Assembly (NCBI GenBank): GCA_022749755.1
Contig: CM040451.1
Span: forward strand, 9,499,871-9,563,870
Direction: 5' to 3'
Source: Azadirachta indica
Taxonomy: Eukaryota > Streptophyta > Magnoliopsida > Sapindales > Meliaceae
Length of the DNA: 64,000 bases
Part shown: positions 1 to 11,344 of the stretch, piece after piece
How positions within the stretch are numbered: position 1 is the stretch's first letter
Layout: the number at the start of each line of letters is the position of its first letter
Notes under the pieces: generated by a model
What the model was told of the DNA's origin: nothing
Seen by the model: the letters and a program-made list of their open reading frames with translations, nothing else
The model's database searches: none
Position numbers and translations under genes: made by a program

Positions 1-1180
1 AAATTGCCTTATTGAGTCATTTCATCAAATGGGTTGCTCTTGCTGGCCACTAACCAACCAATCAATCAATAGACCAGTGGGTACATGACAGTACTGCATT
101 TTTTAAGCACTTACTCTGCTTAATTGGGTAAACTCTTGATGAGGAAAAATGCAACGGGGTTGAAGCTTAATTTCAATAGTTTCATTCGTCTACTGTACTA
201 GGTTAGGTTTGAAACTTGGAATGGAATACATTTGATTTTGTCGGTGGTCCAATTATATAATGATTTTTGCAGCTACATTTGATCCAATTTGACCCCTAAT
301 ACTAATAATAGTTACTCAAATCGCAGCAACTCTGTATGTTTGTGTTCGTGCAAGCACATATTAGGAGCCACTACACACTTACTTTGTATTATTAAGACAT
401 TAGAAATTGCATTATTTTACAGGCATTTATTCATGCCTAAATTTCCCGCACTCGGGCCTAATTTCTGTTGCAAGAGAAGAATTAATGTGAACAAGAAAAA
501 CAACCCGAAAACAAGAAGCACATGGTAGAAATAATATTAGGAATACACATATTTCTGTCAAAGATTGACCTGAAAAATCATGGGCCAACGTGCATACAGC
601 CTGTTCGATTTAATTACAGAGTTGTCCATGAACCACACCACCAGTTATGCCTTGAATGTAAGCAGCCGCTTATTGGCTTGCCCCTTCAACGCTGGCCTAT
701 TCATTTAAGTTTAGTGCAGGATCCAAACTTGTATCCTGTAAGTGCTAACATTAAATAGCCTCATTGGCTCATAATATCAAATGGGTTGCTCCTTCCTGGC
801 CACTATCCAACCAATCAATCAATAGACGAGTAAGGACAGATAGGACAGTACGGTATGATTGATTGGAGCTTTTCTGCACTTTCAACAGTGGCATTTGTAT
901 ACTGTACTAGGTTAGGTTACAATACATTAGATTTTGTCGGTGGTCCTAATAATAATGATTTTTCTAGCTACTTAATTTATCCGATTTGGCTCCTAATCAT
1001 AGTACTAATAAATCAAATCGCAGCTACTTTGTATGTGTGTGCGCGTGCAAGCACATCTAGCAGCCTTCTACCACACTTAGAACTCAACTGGATTAGTAAA
1101 ACCATTGCACACGCTGTTGTGATTAAGACATGATATTGCATGTCTAAATTTCTTGCAGTCCGGCTTAATTTCTCCAGTGT
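1..1180. repeat. Diverged direct duplication, noncoding
   Basis: Two related copies lie at about 1-475 and 758-1180. Landmarks recur in the same order: the phrase ATCAAATGGGTTGCTC, then CCAACCAATCAATCAATAGA, then CTGTACTAGGTTAGG, then TTTTGTCGGTGGTCC, then GTGCAAGCACAT. The spacing between copies drops from about 750 to about 700 bases, so small indels separate them. The 476-757 spacer is not duplicated. Short open frames in both copies share no protein-level conservation and are not called as genes. Bases 1181-1640 show nothing recognisable. Confidence 0.7.
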
Positions 1181-1654
1181 TCTAATCAGTTCAATCCTTA
1201 AAACAACGAGTTCAACACTTGTGAAGAATATTTTTGATATTTAAGTGCAAGAAATTCCATAATTATTACGAGACGAAAGCATATAATGTCAAATATAGTA
1301 AAATTTAGTGTTTTAGGAAAAACTTTTTTCGAACTTTAATTCCAAAATTAAGTGAATTACAAATGGGTAAAAGTATCCAAAGTTGCAGGGACAAGAATTC
1401 AGTGCTGTAAATTAATATTAAACATATTAGAGAAATTTTGCTACCATCAAAGAGAGGACAATTTGGCCATATATTAATTGAGCTGAAATTCTACCACTTA
1501 GTTCAGACGGGGAAAAAAAAAAATAAAAACATGAATAACTGGAAAGAAAAGCTGTATACTCTATGATTGTTTCCATAGAAAAGAGTAAGAAAATCATTGT
1601 TGCTGTAAGAAATAGTAATACAATCATCGATTCGGACAAACTACTAGCTCTTGA

Positions 1655-1987
1655 TTATTTAAACAAAGGAGGAAGAGTGGCAATATTGCTCTCTGCGGGA
1701 CCAAAAAAGCGCTTCCAGGTTTTCAACTGAGTGAAAACTTGCTTGTAAAAAGCGATTCTAGCTGCAGATATGCTGACTAACATGCTTTTTCTCAACTTCT
1801 TTAACCTCTTCCCAATCTTAACCTTCAGTCTGCATAATCTGATCCTCAAAAACGATGGTTTTCTTCGAGAATCAGCTTGATCCAACACTTTGTAGATCAA
1901 AAACTGTGCCCGCCTACTCCTCACCTCCTCCGGATCTTCCTTGTCAATCTTAGTGTAAGCATACTGATTACTCCTCAGAAGAGTCAT
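1655..1987 (-). CDS. Small basic protein, 110 aa, function unknown
   Basis: A single open frame runs from ATG at 1987 to the stop at 1655. The protein is strongly basic in its middle (about residues 45-75, runs of Arg and Lys such as KIGKRLKKLRKS) and begins with an acidic-basic segment (KIDKEDPEEVRSRRAQFL). It has no signal peptide, membrane span or zinc motif. I do not recognise a named family; its composition resembles small plant-specific nuclear or regulatory proteins, but that is only an impression. Gene status is supported by a TATA box 126 bp upstream of the ATG and by a CT-rich leader typical of plant 5'UTRs. There is no intron. A short 3'UTR would lie below 1655. Confidence 0.6.
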   Translation of the reverse strand: MTLLRSNQYAYTKIDKEDPEEVRSRRAQFLIYKVLDQADSRRKPSFLRIRLCRLKVKIGKRLKKLRKSMLVSISAARIAFYKQVFTQLKTWKRFFGPAESNIATLPPLFK

Positions 1988-2112
1988 TTTCTTTAGAAAT
2001 AAATTTGAAGAAGAGATTAATAAGGAAGATGATAATTAATAATGTTGCAGAGGAAAGTGGAGCAGGAGATAATAGATGTAGATGAAGATGAAGATGAAAG
2101 AAGAAAGAAGTA

Positions 2113-2120
2113 GTATTTAT
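2113..2120 (-). promoter_or_regulatory. TATA box of the 110-aa gene
   Basis: TATAAATA reads on the minus strand about 126 bp upstream of the ATG at 1987. That places transcription start near 2085 and gives a roughly 100-base, CT-rich leader. Confidence 0.5.
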
Positions 2121-2222
2121 AAATGGTGAGAGATGAGTCTGAGGTGGAGGTGGTGATGAAGAGAGCACTGCATGTGCAGTAATGTATTGTTCAAAAATAT
2201 ACAATAATTGTGAAGAAAACAC

Positions 2223-5200
2223 CCATCCAATCTATCTATCTGAGTTGGCCTTACATCATTGTTTGAAAAACTTACCTACTCTCTCTGCAAGCATGCATGC
2301 CATCTCATAAATCATTTTTTTTTAAAAAAAAAAATAATATAGAGTTTATAAAATCTCTCGAGATAAATACAATAAATTCAGAATTTTATTTTTTCGCTTA
2401 TATAAGAGTGATAAATGGATCCCGTTGCAATTTGGACCAAATTCACTTTTTAAATACGAAAGTTTAGTGAAAATTTTAAAAGTAAAAGAAAATTAACTAT
2501 TAGTATACAAATGAAATTTAGAATAATTAAAGAAATTATAAGTGCTAAACAATTAAGAGGAATTGCTTATGGCATGTGGGTGAATATAGCTGGATAGTTA
2601 TGCATCTGTCTGGTGAATCTTCAGTCATTAAAATCAACGGCTGTAAGACCGACTGCATATTGACCGCAATCATGATAAATAAATTTATTTTAAAAAAGTA
2701 AAAAACGATAACGAACAGTACACACCGTCTGAGAAATTATCAGACGGCATTTTATTTAATTTAATTTATTGAGATTTTAAAGTCCAAAAAATAAAGCATG
2801 CAGCCTGCCGTATACAAAACAGACATAATTTCCACCGGCTTGAAGCATCTTTGAGAAAATAATTGAAAATAAATAATAAATAATAAATAAATAAAGAGAA
2901 TTATAATATTAATTAGGCTAAGAGAAATTAATTTAATTTAATTTAATTTAATGTCAACTAGAGGGGAAGAGAGGGAGACAAGGGCGGCCTCACATACGTT
3001 GGCTTTTCCAGTGGTTCGGGTAGTGGCATTGTGTGAGAGTCAACTCCTCTGACAAAAATTGCTGACTCTTTCTAGTATTCATTTCTTTTTTTTTTTTTTT
3101 TTTCTAATTTTTAATAATTTTATTTTTAAAATGAGCTCCTAATTCTTCCACAAATTTTAGGGACCTTTTTGCTATGTTATATAAGTGAAGATTATTTTAT
3201 GATATATTAAAATTTTAGCTGGCGAGGATTTCAATTATTATTGTATTATTAAAATTAAGAAGAAACAGGGTGGTCTAAAATATGTTATTATTAGGCTATT
3301 CTAGTAATTTGTTATGTGATTTAAATTTTATATTTGTCTAATACCATTTTATTAGATTATTTTAATACGTTTATTTATTTAATAAGATGATAATGTTTGT
3401 TTCAAGTCTTATCTTCCAATTATACTAATCATTAAAATATAATTTGAAATTTTTAATCAAAATTAGTCCAAATCTAATTTTCTTGAATCATTAATTAATA
3501 CAATATTATCTAAAATAATAAGACTCATGCTCATTAAGAATAACATTAACACAGTTTTGCAAATCACATGAAGTGATATATTTTATTATCTCCTCAATTT
3601 TATAATTTTTTGTTATTTTAATTTATGAAAAAAATATATATATGTATATTGTCCAAAATCATACTACTTATTTTTTATAAATAAGTAGAATAAAAAGAAC
3701 ACCTCTTTGAACAGCTATGATTATAAACTTTTAATATTGTAATAAATAAATAAGAATAAATGAACATAAAATTTTTTACTCTTTACATCCCCAAACTCAA
3801 AACTAGACAAGGCATCTAAAAAGTGGTTTAATTTATCACCGGAATTGAGCACCTCGGACATCTCATCGTCATTATTCTTCACTAATAAAAATTAAAAATC
3901 AAGAAATTTATTATATACTTAAATGTAATTAAAAATAGCTTTTTGTCCTTTAAAAAAAATTATTTTTAATATAACTTAAAGCTCAAATAGAATTCCGGCT
4001 AAAATATTGACATAAAAAGGCTCATATATCTTATGACTTAACTGTTCACGAGAAACAAAAATTATGTCATAAAATGTATTAAATTAATTAAAGTCATGCC
4101 ATTAGACTTATAATATTTAGAAACTAATAATTTAAACTTATGTAAAATGAATTCATTTAATAAATTGAACCCTTTTTTGTGTTTGATAATTGAAATAATT
4201 ATGTTGACCTCTCTTATAGTTTCTACAAATTAAAATTAGATCATTCTAACAAATTTTATAAATACTTTATGGCCGGTTTTTAAAATTTTTAAGAAATTTC
4301 ACAAGACAAAGACAATAATTATAATATTATTGTAACATATCAAATATTAAAAAAAAAATAGATTAATATATAAACTTTGTAGAAGAATAAATTTAACAAA
4401 AAAATTTTAATAAATTGTAATGTTATATATAGCCTTTATATTAGTTGCAGCTTTACTTCTAAAATTTTCAGAATTAAAATTTCAAAGTACAAAAGTGAAT
4501 CTTTCCTTAGCTTTAAATGAGAACATTTCTGTTTATTTTAATATGATTTTTTTTTAAGTTTTAACTATTGTAAGATAAATTTTCTTCTCTACTTTTAAAG
4601 TTAAGCATAATACTTTCAGAAATATTTTTAATAGACTTGTCTAATAATGTTATAGTATATATATTACGTACTTATAATAACTGTTTATTAAATTATTGGA
4701 AGATTGTATATTTTGTTTATCTCACATAACTCTTTATTACTTAAATAATATTATTATTAAAATTTGTATATTTTGTAACATTTGATATTATTGTTGGACC
4801 CATTCGAAACCGTGTCGAGGTGATATTCATTTTCTTGTGAAATAACAAAATAGTTGACTAGGCATGTTATGAGCTAATATTTGTCTAACCAAACCTCAAA
4901 CCAAGTAAAATGTTATTTAAAGGCTTAAACCCGATTATTATAGCCAAAATCACACCCAAAATTATTTGTTTATCTTCAATAAAAATTTTATTAGGATTAA
5001 GATTCTAAAGAAACTAAACAATCAACAAATATAAAAAGGAGAGAAATATGAGGGAAAAAGAGAACTTATTTTTCCACAATAAAAATTAAATCACCGGTGA
5101 TAAAATTTGATATCAACAATTATAATTATAATTAAAAATTTTATTCAAAGTTAAATCATATAATTAGAAAGATGATATTTTATGACAAAATTAACAAAGC

Positions 5201-6500
5201 CAAAAGTAGATCTAATGGCTAAAAATAGATGTAATGTTTAAAATTATTTAGCTTAAACTTGACAAACAAGTATAATTACTTGATAATAATAAAAAATCAT
5301 GTTACTTATATTTTTCAATATAGTTAATTTATAATTAAATTTAGATGAGACGCAAATTTAATAATAAAATACAAAATTTATATTTTTTTATTCCTTCAAA
5401 TTTATATTTTTATCATTAACACATCTAGATTAATTATATTGTTATTTATTTATAACAAATTATATATAAAATAATCTTACCCTATAAATCTAACTATATT
5501 AAATAATTAAGTGATATATTATCATGCGTAATATTCAAAAGAAATCACATCAACAGGATTTCGTAAGGTAAATTAGTTGGGGGCGACATGTTTGGAATTT
5601 CCTTAATTTTTTAATTTTTAATTTATTCTAATTTATGAAAAAAATAGAAAATATCTGTAATGACAATAATGATGTAATTACCTTTTCAAAAAATATATAC
5701 ATGTAATAAAATGAAGGCGGTCATTTATTTGGTGATATTGTATAATTGACTATTTGGTATCGTTTCAAATTTATAACATTAGAATTAAAAACTCTTAATA
5801 ACTTTAAAATTATCACATTGTCTGTCCTCTAAATATTGTTATCAGTTTAATATCTCATTGTTATTGTTCTTCGCTAATGAAGAATTAAAAGTGAAGAAAC
5901 TTTTTATAGACCTTAAACTAAAAGGTGTAACTTTGCCTATCTTATGACTTTCGTTATTCATAATATATATTTGATAAAACATATCGGATTAAAGTCACGC
6001 AATTAGTGTATGCAACCAATTTTCCTTTTTTCTTGTTTCATAACAATTTAAAATGAGTGATTTTACTACTAGTACCTAATACAAGAGCCATCAAGTCAAT
6101 TTCATTATTCTTTTTAAAAACTTAATAACTATAACTCGCAATTGAACAAATTTAACAAAAAAAATGAAATTGAAGCCTAAAGTGAATAGAGAAATCGCTG
6201 TTGAAACTTAATTTAGATGAAATACATTTTGATATACAAATGGCAATTATCTCAAAATAAAAAATAAAAGAAAAAAAGAAAAAAGGCAAATTCCTTCTCA
6301 TAAAACATAAAAAATTATTACAAGGTTGTACTGGACAATGAAATAAATATATACAAACATGCAGTAGATATAATACTATTACAAGTTCATTTACGTTTGT
6401 TTGCAAGACATTTTCGGGAACTGGAAGAGTAAACGAAAGCCACACGATGCATTTACATCCTTTCTCAATTTCGGATTCATTGAAAAGTTATATTCTAAAT
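2223..6500. other. AT-rich intergenic region
   Basis: No coding signal is visible on either strand. It contains ATTTA-type simple repeats (about 2925-2955), a perfect 8-bp inverted repeat CCGTCTGA/TCAGACGG with a 7-base loop (2725-2747), and two weakly related stretches near 3840-4120 and 5830-6010. The latter share the order ATCTCAT, TTCTTC-CTAATGAA, CTTATGACTT, TTAAAGTCA and are probably remnants of one dispersed repeat. An open frame at 6152-6445 lies in the expected 3' flank of SufB and has low-complexity codon use. Confidence 0.5.
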
Positions 6501-6538
6501 TTTTGTAGATAAGTACCACAGACTAAATGTTTTCCCCT

Positions 6539-9500
6539 CTAACCTACTGATCCTTCAAGTTTCAAGCTCATTAGTTGGTTCACTTCAGCACCAAACTCAT
6601 CCGGAAGCTCATTGAAGACATCGCGGCAAAATCCAGAAATCATGGCGGCCATGGCCTTCTCGTAGTCAACTCCTCTTTGTTGAAAGTAGAACAGCTGGTC
6701 TTCACCTATTTTTGAAGTACTCGCCTCGTGTTCAACACGAGCTGTAGGATTCTTCACCTGTTGAAAGAGAAAATTTCAATACACCATGCAAGGAAAAAGC
6801 ATCCAGGAAGAAATCTATATTTTCTTCACAAAGCAAGTAGAGGAGCAAGCAAATATAAAGACGTTAAAATACTGCCAAAACGTCTAACTTTGAGAATTAT
6901 GATGCCAAGAGGCCTTTTATCCAAACTGAACAGTATCTGTCTTAATCATTCTACCCTTCCAAGCATACAGGTTGCTCATAGGAACTCCTTTTGTGATCAT
7001 ATTATTCAAATCTGACACTATGGCAGCACAGTTTTAAGCAAGGATTTGGCAGTCAAAGAAGATGAAATTGTTCCCATTGTCCTGGACCTAATGAAAAATT
7101 CCAATCCATCTTCCAATAACTTGACCATGTAAAATAAATCCACTAATAGTCTATTTTTAAAGATTAATTTTCACCACCAAACTGCAAAAATTTGAAAAAA
7201 GAAAAACAAAAGGAATACTCTTTTTTCCATAGGATACTCCAAGATACTCAAAATTTTAAGATAACAAATTGAAGTTTGGGTTTAGATTGCCAGCCCATCC
7301 AAGAAAACTGGGCAATGAATGCCATGCACACCAAACTTCCATTAAAGTATAAATTAATAAAACATAATCCATGTAGTGCTATGAACGAACACCGAAACGA
7401 CTAGGCAGCTATAGGAAATTACATAATTTCCAAGCGCAATGTAAGCCCATAGGGTTGAGGTTTCAAGTATATAATCAACAATGGAAGTACAAAATTGAAT
7501 GAAACATGGACGAGAAGTAGAGAAAGCAATAAACCTAGGTTGCAAGAAACTTCTTTCAAAGCATTTTTCAAAAAAATGAAAAATATTCTTTTGATGTAGC
7601 AAATGTTAAACTATTTCATCAGAGGACTAGAAGTTTACAGAGAAAATAAATAAACAATCAGATGGAGAAAGAAACAAAAGCTGAAGTGACTTTAAGACTA
7701 ACAGTACAGTTCACAGGCCAAAGTGACTCCAGTTTTTCCATCAGTCATGCATCTATGGATGTTGCAATTCAAATAGCAGATGTTTAAAGTAAAACTAGAC
7801 TTAGCTCTCTCCTTGACATCACTACCATGCACAAAATTGGAAGCATTTATGACTTCCATGTCCCATGGGACATGGAGTAGTCATGGAAAGAGGTGGAGTG
7901 GAGACAACTCCAACAATTTAAAAAATTAGAAATCAACAGTCCCCACTCTTTGAACATGGAATTCCCGTAGGATAAAACCAACCATGCACACATGTTGGGA
8001 CAAGTGACATAGAGCCATGCCTATGTTGCTTAATAACCATATAAGGTAGGCTCCAATGACTATAACAATATTATCTGTTACAAGTTCTCTTTATCTCTTT
8101 TGCATACCCAGCTGACTGTCTGACTACACCACATTATCCATTATGCCCCAATACCATTGCTACCAGAGGCAATTTAGCATTGACTACAATTGTATGTCAT
8201 CACAGGCCAATGAACAAGTTGTGCAAACACAACGATAATATTAACAAAACTAAATAATATAAAACAGTATATATGAAAAGTAAAACAGCCAAGTAATCAA
8301 TCAATTATATAGTCTACAAGAATATGTCATAGAAATATACCTGGATATAAGGATAGGTGTTGGCAGCAGCATTGTCACCAATAAGCATTGAGTCACACTG
8401 TGAAGAGTTTCGAGCATTCTCAGCCTTTGATTGAACCTGAACAAGCCCTCTGTAGCAATTTCTTGAGTTCCCTACTGAAATACCTTTCGAAATAATCCGA
8501 CTCCTTGTATTCTTTCCCTTGTGTATCATCTTAGTCCCTGTGTCAGCTTGCTGATAATTATTTGTTAATGCAACAGAATAGAACTCTCCCACAGTATCAT
8601 CTCCCTCCAAAACAACACTAGGGTACTTCCAAGTAATAGCAGATCCCGTCTCTACCTGAGTCCACGATATTTTAGAGCGATCTCCGGCACAAAGTCCCCT
8701 CTTCGTAACAAAATTATAAACTCCACCATTGCCTTCCTCATTCCCAGCATACCAATTCTGCACTGTGGAGTACTTAATCTCTGCACCCTCAGCACAACAC
8801 AACTCAACAACAGCAGCATGGAGCTGGTTCCTATCATACGAAGGTGCAGTACACCCTTCCAAATACTCCACAAAACTTCCCTCATCTGCAACTATTAAAG
8901 TTCTCTCGAATTGCCCAGTTTCCAATGCATTGATCCTAAAATAAGTTGAAATTGGCATCGGACACTTGGTATTTTTTGGTATATAACAAAACGATCCATC
9001 GCTAAACACCGCAGAATTCAAAGCTGCATAGTAGTTATCCTCACTAGGCACAACTCTCCCCAAATACTTCCTAACTAAATCCGGGTACTCCCTAATAGCT
9101 TCAGATATCGAACAAAAAATCACACCAGCCTGCTCCAGAGTCTTCCTATGTGTCGTAGCAATCGAAACACTATCAAGAACTGCATCAACCGCCACATTGG
9201 CCAATCGATTCCGTTCATTTAAAGGCACACCCAGCTTATCAAAGTACCTAAGTAGTTCTGGGTCGGCCTCATCAAGGCTATTTAAAGTGGGTTTCTTTTT
9301 GGGTGCTGAGTAATAACAAATATCTTGAAAATTAATTGGCGGGTATCTGTTGTCGGACCATTTAGGCTCTTTCATTTTCAAAAATTTCTCAAAAGCATTC
9401 AACCTATACTCAAGCATCCAACTGGGTTCCTCTTTTTTAGAAGATATCAAACGAATCGTCTCTTTTGAAAGCCCTTTCGGGATCGCATCAGAGTCTATGT

Positions 9501-9780
9501 CTATATTAAAACCGAATTTCTTATCGTAATCACGATTTCGTAAAATTTCTTGAATTTTATCATCCGAAGTGGACAAATTACCTGACGAAGAACTAGGTTC
9601 CGAACTGATGGTACTTGCTCCATAGCCGACATCCGCTCGAACCTTGAAGAGTCTAGAAGTTTTCGGATTTACGGATTTGGGATTTTCGAACTTTAGATGA
9701 AACCCTTTTGCAATTTTTGGCGAATCGATGGTGGGTTGCGGAGAGAAGCTTGAGATTCCGTTAGCTAGCAGAGACGTCAT
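6539..9780 (-). CDS. SUFB: SufB-type Fe-S cluster scaffold, chloroplast
   Basis: Two exons, 9780-8341 and 6757-6539, split by a 1.58-kb intron with CAG|GTATAT donor and AG acceptor, give 552 aa. The family is the SufB/UPF0051 subunit of the SufBCD complex (ABCI8 in Arabidopsis), which assembles Fe-S clusters in plastids. The core matches throughout. It includes the motif QCDSMLIGD with Cys462, which aligns with the E. coli SufB cluster-site Cys405, and EHEAS with Glu491, exactly 29 residues later, as for E. coli Glu434. The first ~60 residues are Ser/Lys-rich without conserved core, as expected of a transit peptide. I chose the ATG at 9780 because the peptide MTSLLANG starts a plausible transit peptide. 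The frame stays open to an ATG at 9993, but that extension is a Lys-rich translation of a poly-A tract in the leader. Neighbours do not suggest co-function. Confidence 0.95.
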
Positions 9781-9993
9781 GGTTGTGGATGAGAGCAGAA
9801 CGTGAGAGAGAGGGAATGAGAAGTGAAAACGGTGTTTGTTTTTTTTTTTTTTTTTTTTCTCTTTCTTCTGTTTGTAGTGTTCCTGGAAACAAATTAATCC
9901 GTTTCCTATTTTTTTTTTCTTGGTTATAATTTGTTGATAGTCTCGTGTCCAACACGTACCCGTTTTGTGATCACCGTGTGAGGGACCCGCCAA

Positions 9994-11150
9994 TTTTTTT
10001 AAATTATAAATTACATTTATAATTTATTTTGTGGCACTGGTAGATTTTTTAATTATAAATTATATTTAAAAATCTATTAATATTAGATTCAACGTCTTCC
10101 AAAAATTACCGATATGATATCGGCTATCTATCAAAAATTGACCGTTTTTATTGATCTATTCTCACGCCAATCTTTATAAAAGAGTTTTGATTTATCAAAT
10201 TTGATACTATTAAAATTTTATATCTCTACACATATTTAAGGAGAAATTAATCCATTTAGATAGAAGAAATGTTATTTATACCCTCTAAATGAAAGGTATG
10301 AGTACCAACCATTATTCTTAAGATGCTAAAATTATGTTTTAAAAATAAAATAAATAAACTTAGAACCTTAATTTTATTAATAAAGTTAGTCAATTTTGAT
10401 AAATATTACATCAAATGTAAATTAAATTCTTTTACCCCTAATTTTAATTTAAGTAATCGTGTAAAAAAAAAAAAGTCATATAAGACCCAAATTAAAAAAT
10501 TCAAATAAAATTTGAATTGTAATCTTTAATCGGTTTTAAGTCTAAGTTAGTTTAGATTGAATTTCATTAATTTATATGTATAATCTTACAGTTGTTTAAT
10601 TTTTAATAAATAATACATTAATGTAATTTAAATTCACCTATCTCTAATTTTAGTACAAGTAGTCACATGAAAAGAAAATTACGCAACTCAAACTAAAAAT
10701 TCAAAATCAAATTTGAGTTATAATTCTTTCAGGCGTTTTAAGTTTATGTTACGTTCGAATGTCTCTAATTTGTATAGCATAAATAATAAAAATATATACA
10801 ATAAAATATTATTTTTAATTATTATTATACATAATTGTTGGTAAAATATTTCTAAGTAAATAAATCAAAAGTGATAATTGGGATTGGTTATTTTATGTTA
10901 AATTTGTAACATGAGTTAAAATAGGGAAAAGCATTTTCTTTTGGAATTAAATTATATCCATTTAATAGGTGTAATATTTATTAGTAATAATTAAAAAAGT
11001 AAATTTGTTTTTCCTATAAAGAGGTTTTGAAATGCATTTATACAATTATGCTAGAAGGCCTTAGAAAGCGAGCCCGGATGAAACCCAACTGCTTAATGTT
11101 TTATCTAAAACGACGCAGTTTTCATCGGTGTAGTCTTTGCATTTCGGTTA
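9994..11150. other. AT-rich intergenic DNA with degenerate direct repeat
   Basis: Between the divergent SufB and AT-hook genes. Bases about 10426-10584 and 10631-10782 are a diverged direct repeat. The shared order is CTAATTTTA, AAGTA-TC, ACTCAAA or ACCCAAA, AAATTTGA-TTATAAT, GTTTTAAGT, TTAATTTGTATA. The nearer 500 bases presumably carry both promoters; no convincing TATA box stands out. Confidence 0.4.
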
Positions 11151-11344
11151 TTTTCACTATCCCGCGAGCCGAACAGCAAACCTAAAAAGACAAAATAAAC
11201 AACGAAAGCGAAGCAAATAAGACAAGAAAAAATTGAAAACGTAGAACACTTCCCCACAACAACTAATAAAATCTCCCCTGATTTCGATTTCTCGATACAT
11301 TTCCGACATACCCTTTTGCTCTCCCAGCCGTAAAACTCATTAAC

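Noticed and set aside
855..1133. 92-aa open frame
   Set aside because: It lies within the diverged noncoding duplication, and the other copy does not preserve the frame.
6152..6445. Open frame of 97 aa on the minus strand
   Set aside because: It lies in the 3' flank of SufB, is Phe/Tyr-rich from AT-rich DNA and shows no domain.
9781..9993. In-frame N-terminal extension of SufB
   Set aside because: It translates a poly-A-containing leader into a Lys run and precedes a plausible transit peptide start at 9780; SufB length without it (552 aa) is normal.
10323..10508. 61-aa Lys/Asn-rich frame
   Set aside because: It is a chance frame in the AT-rich degenerate repeat.
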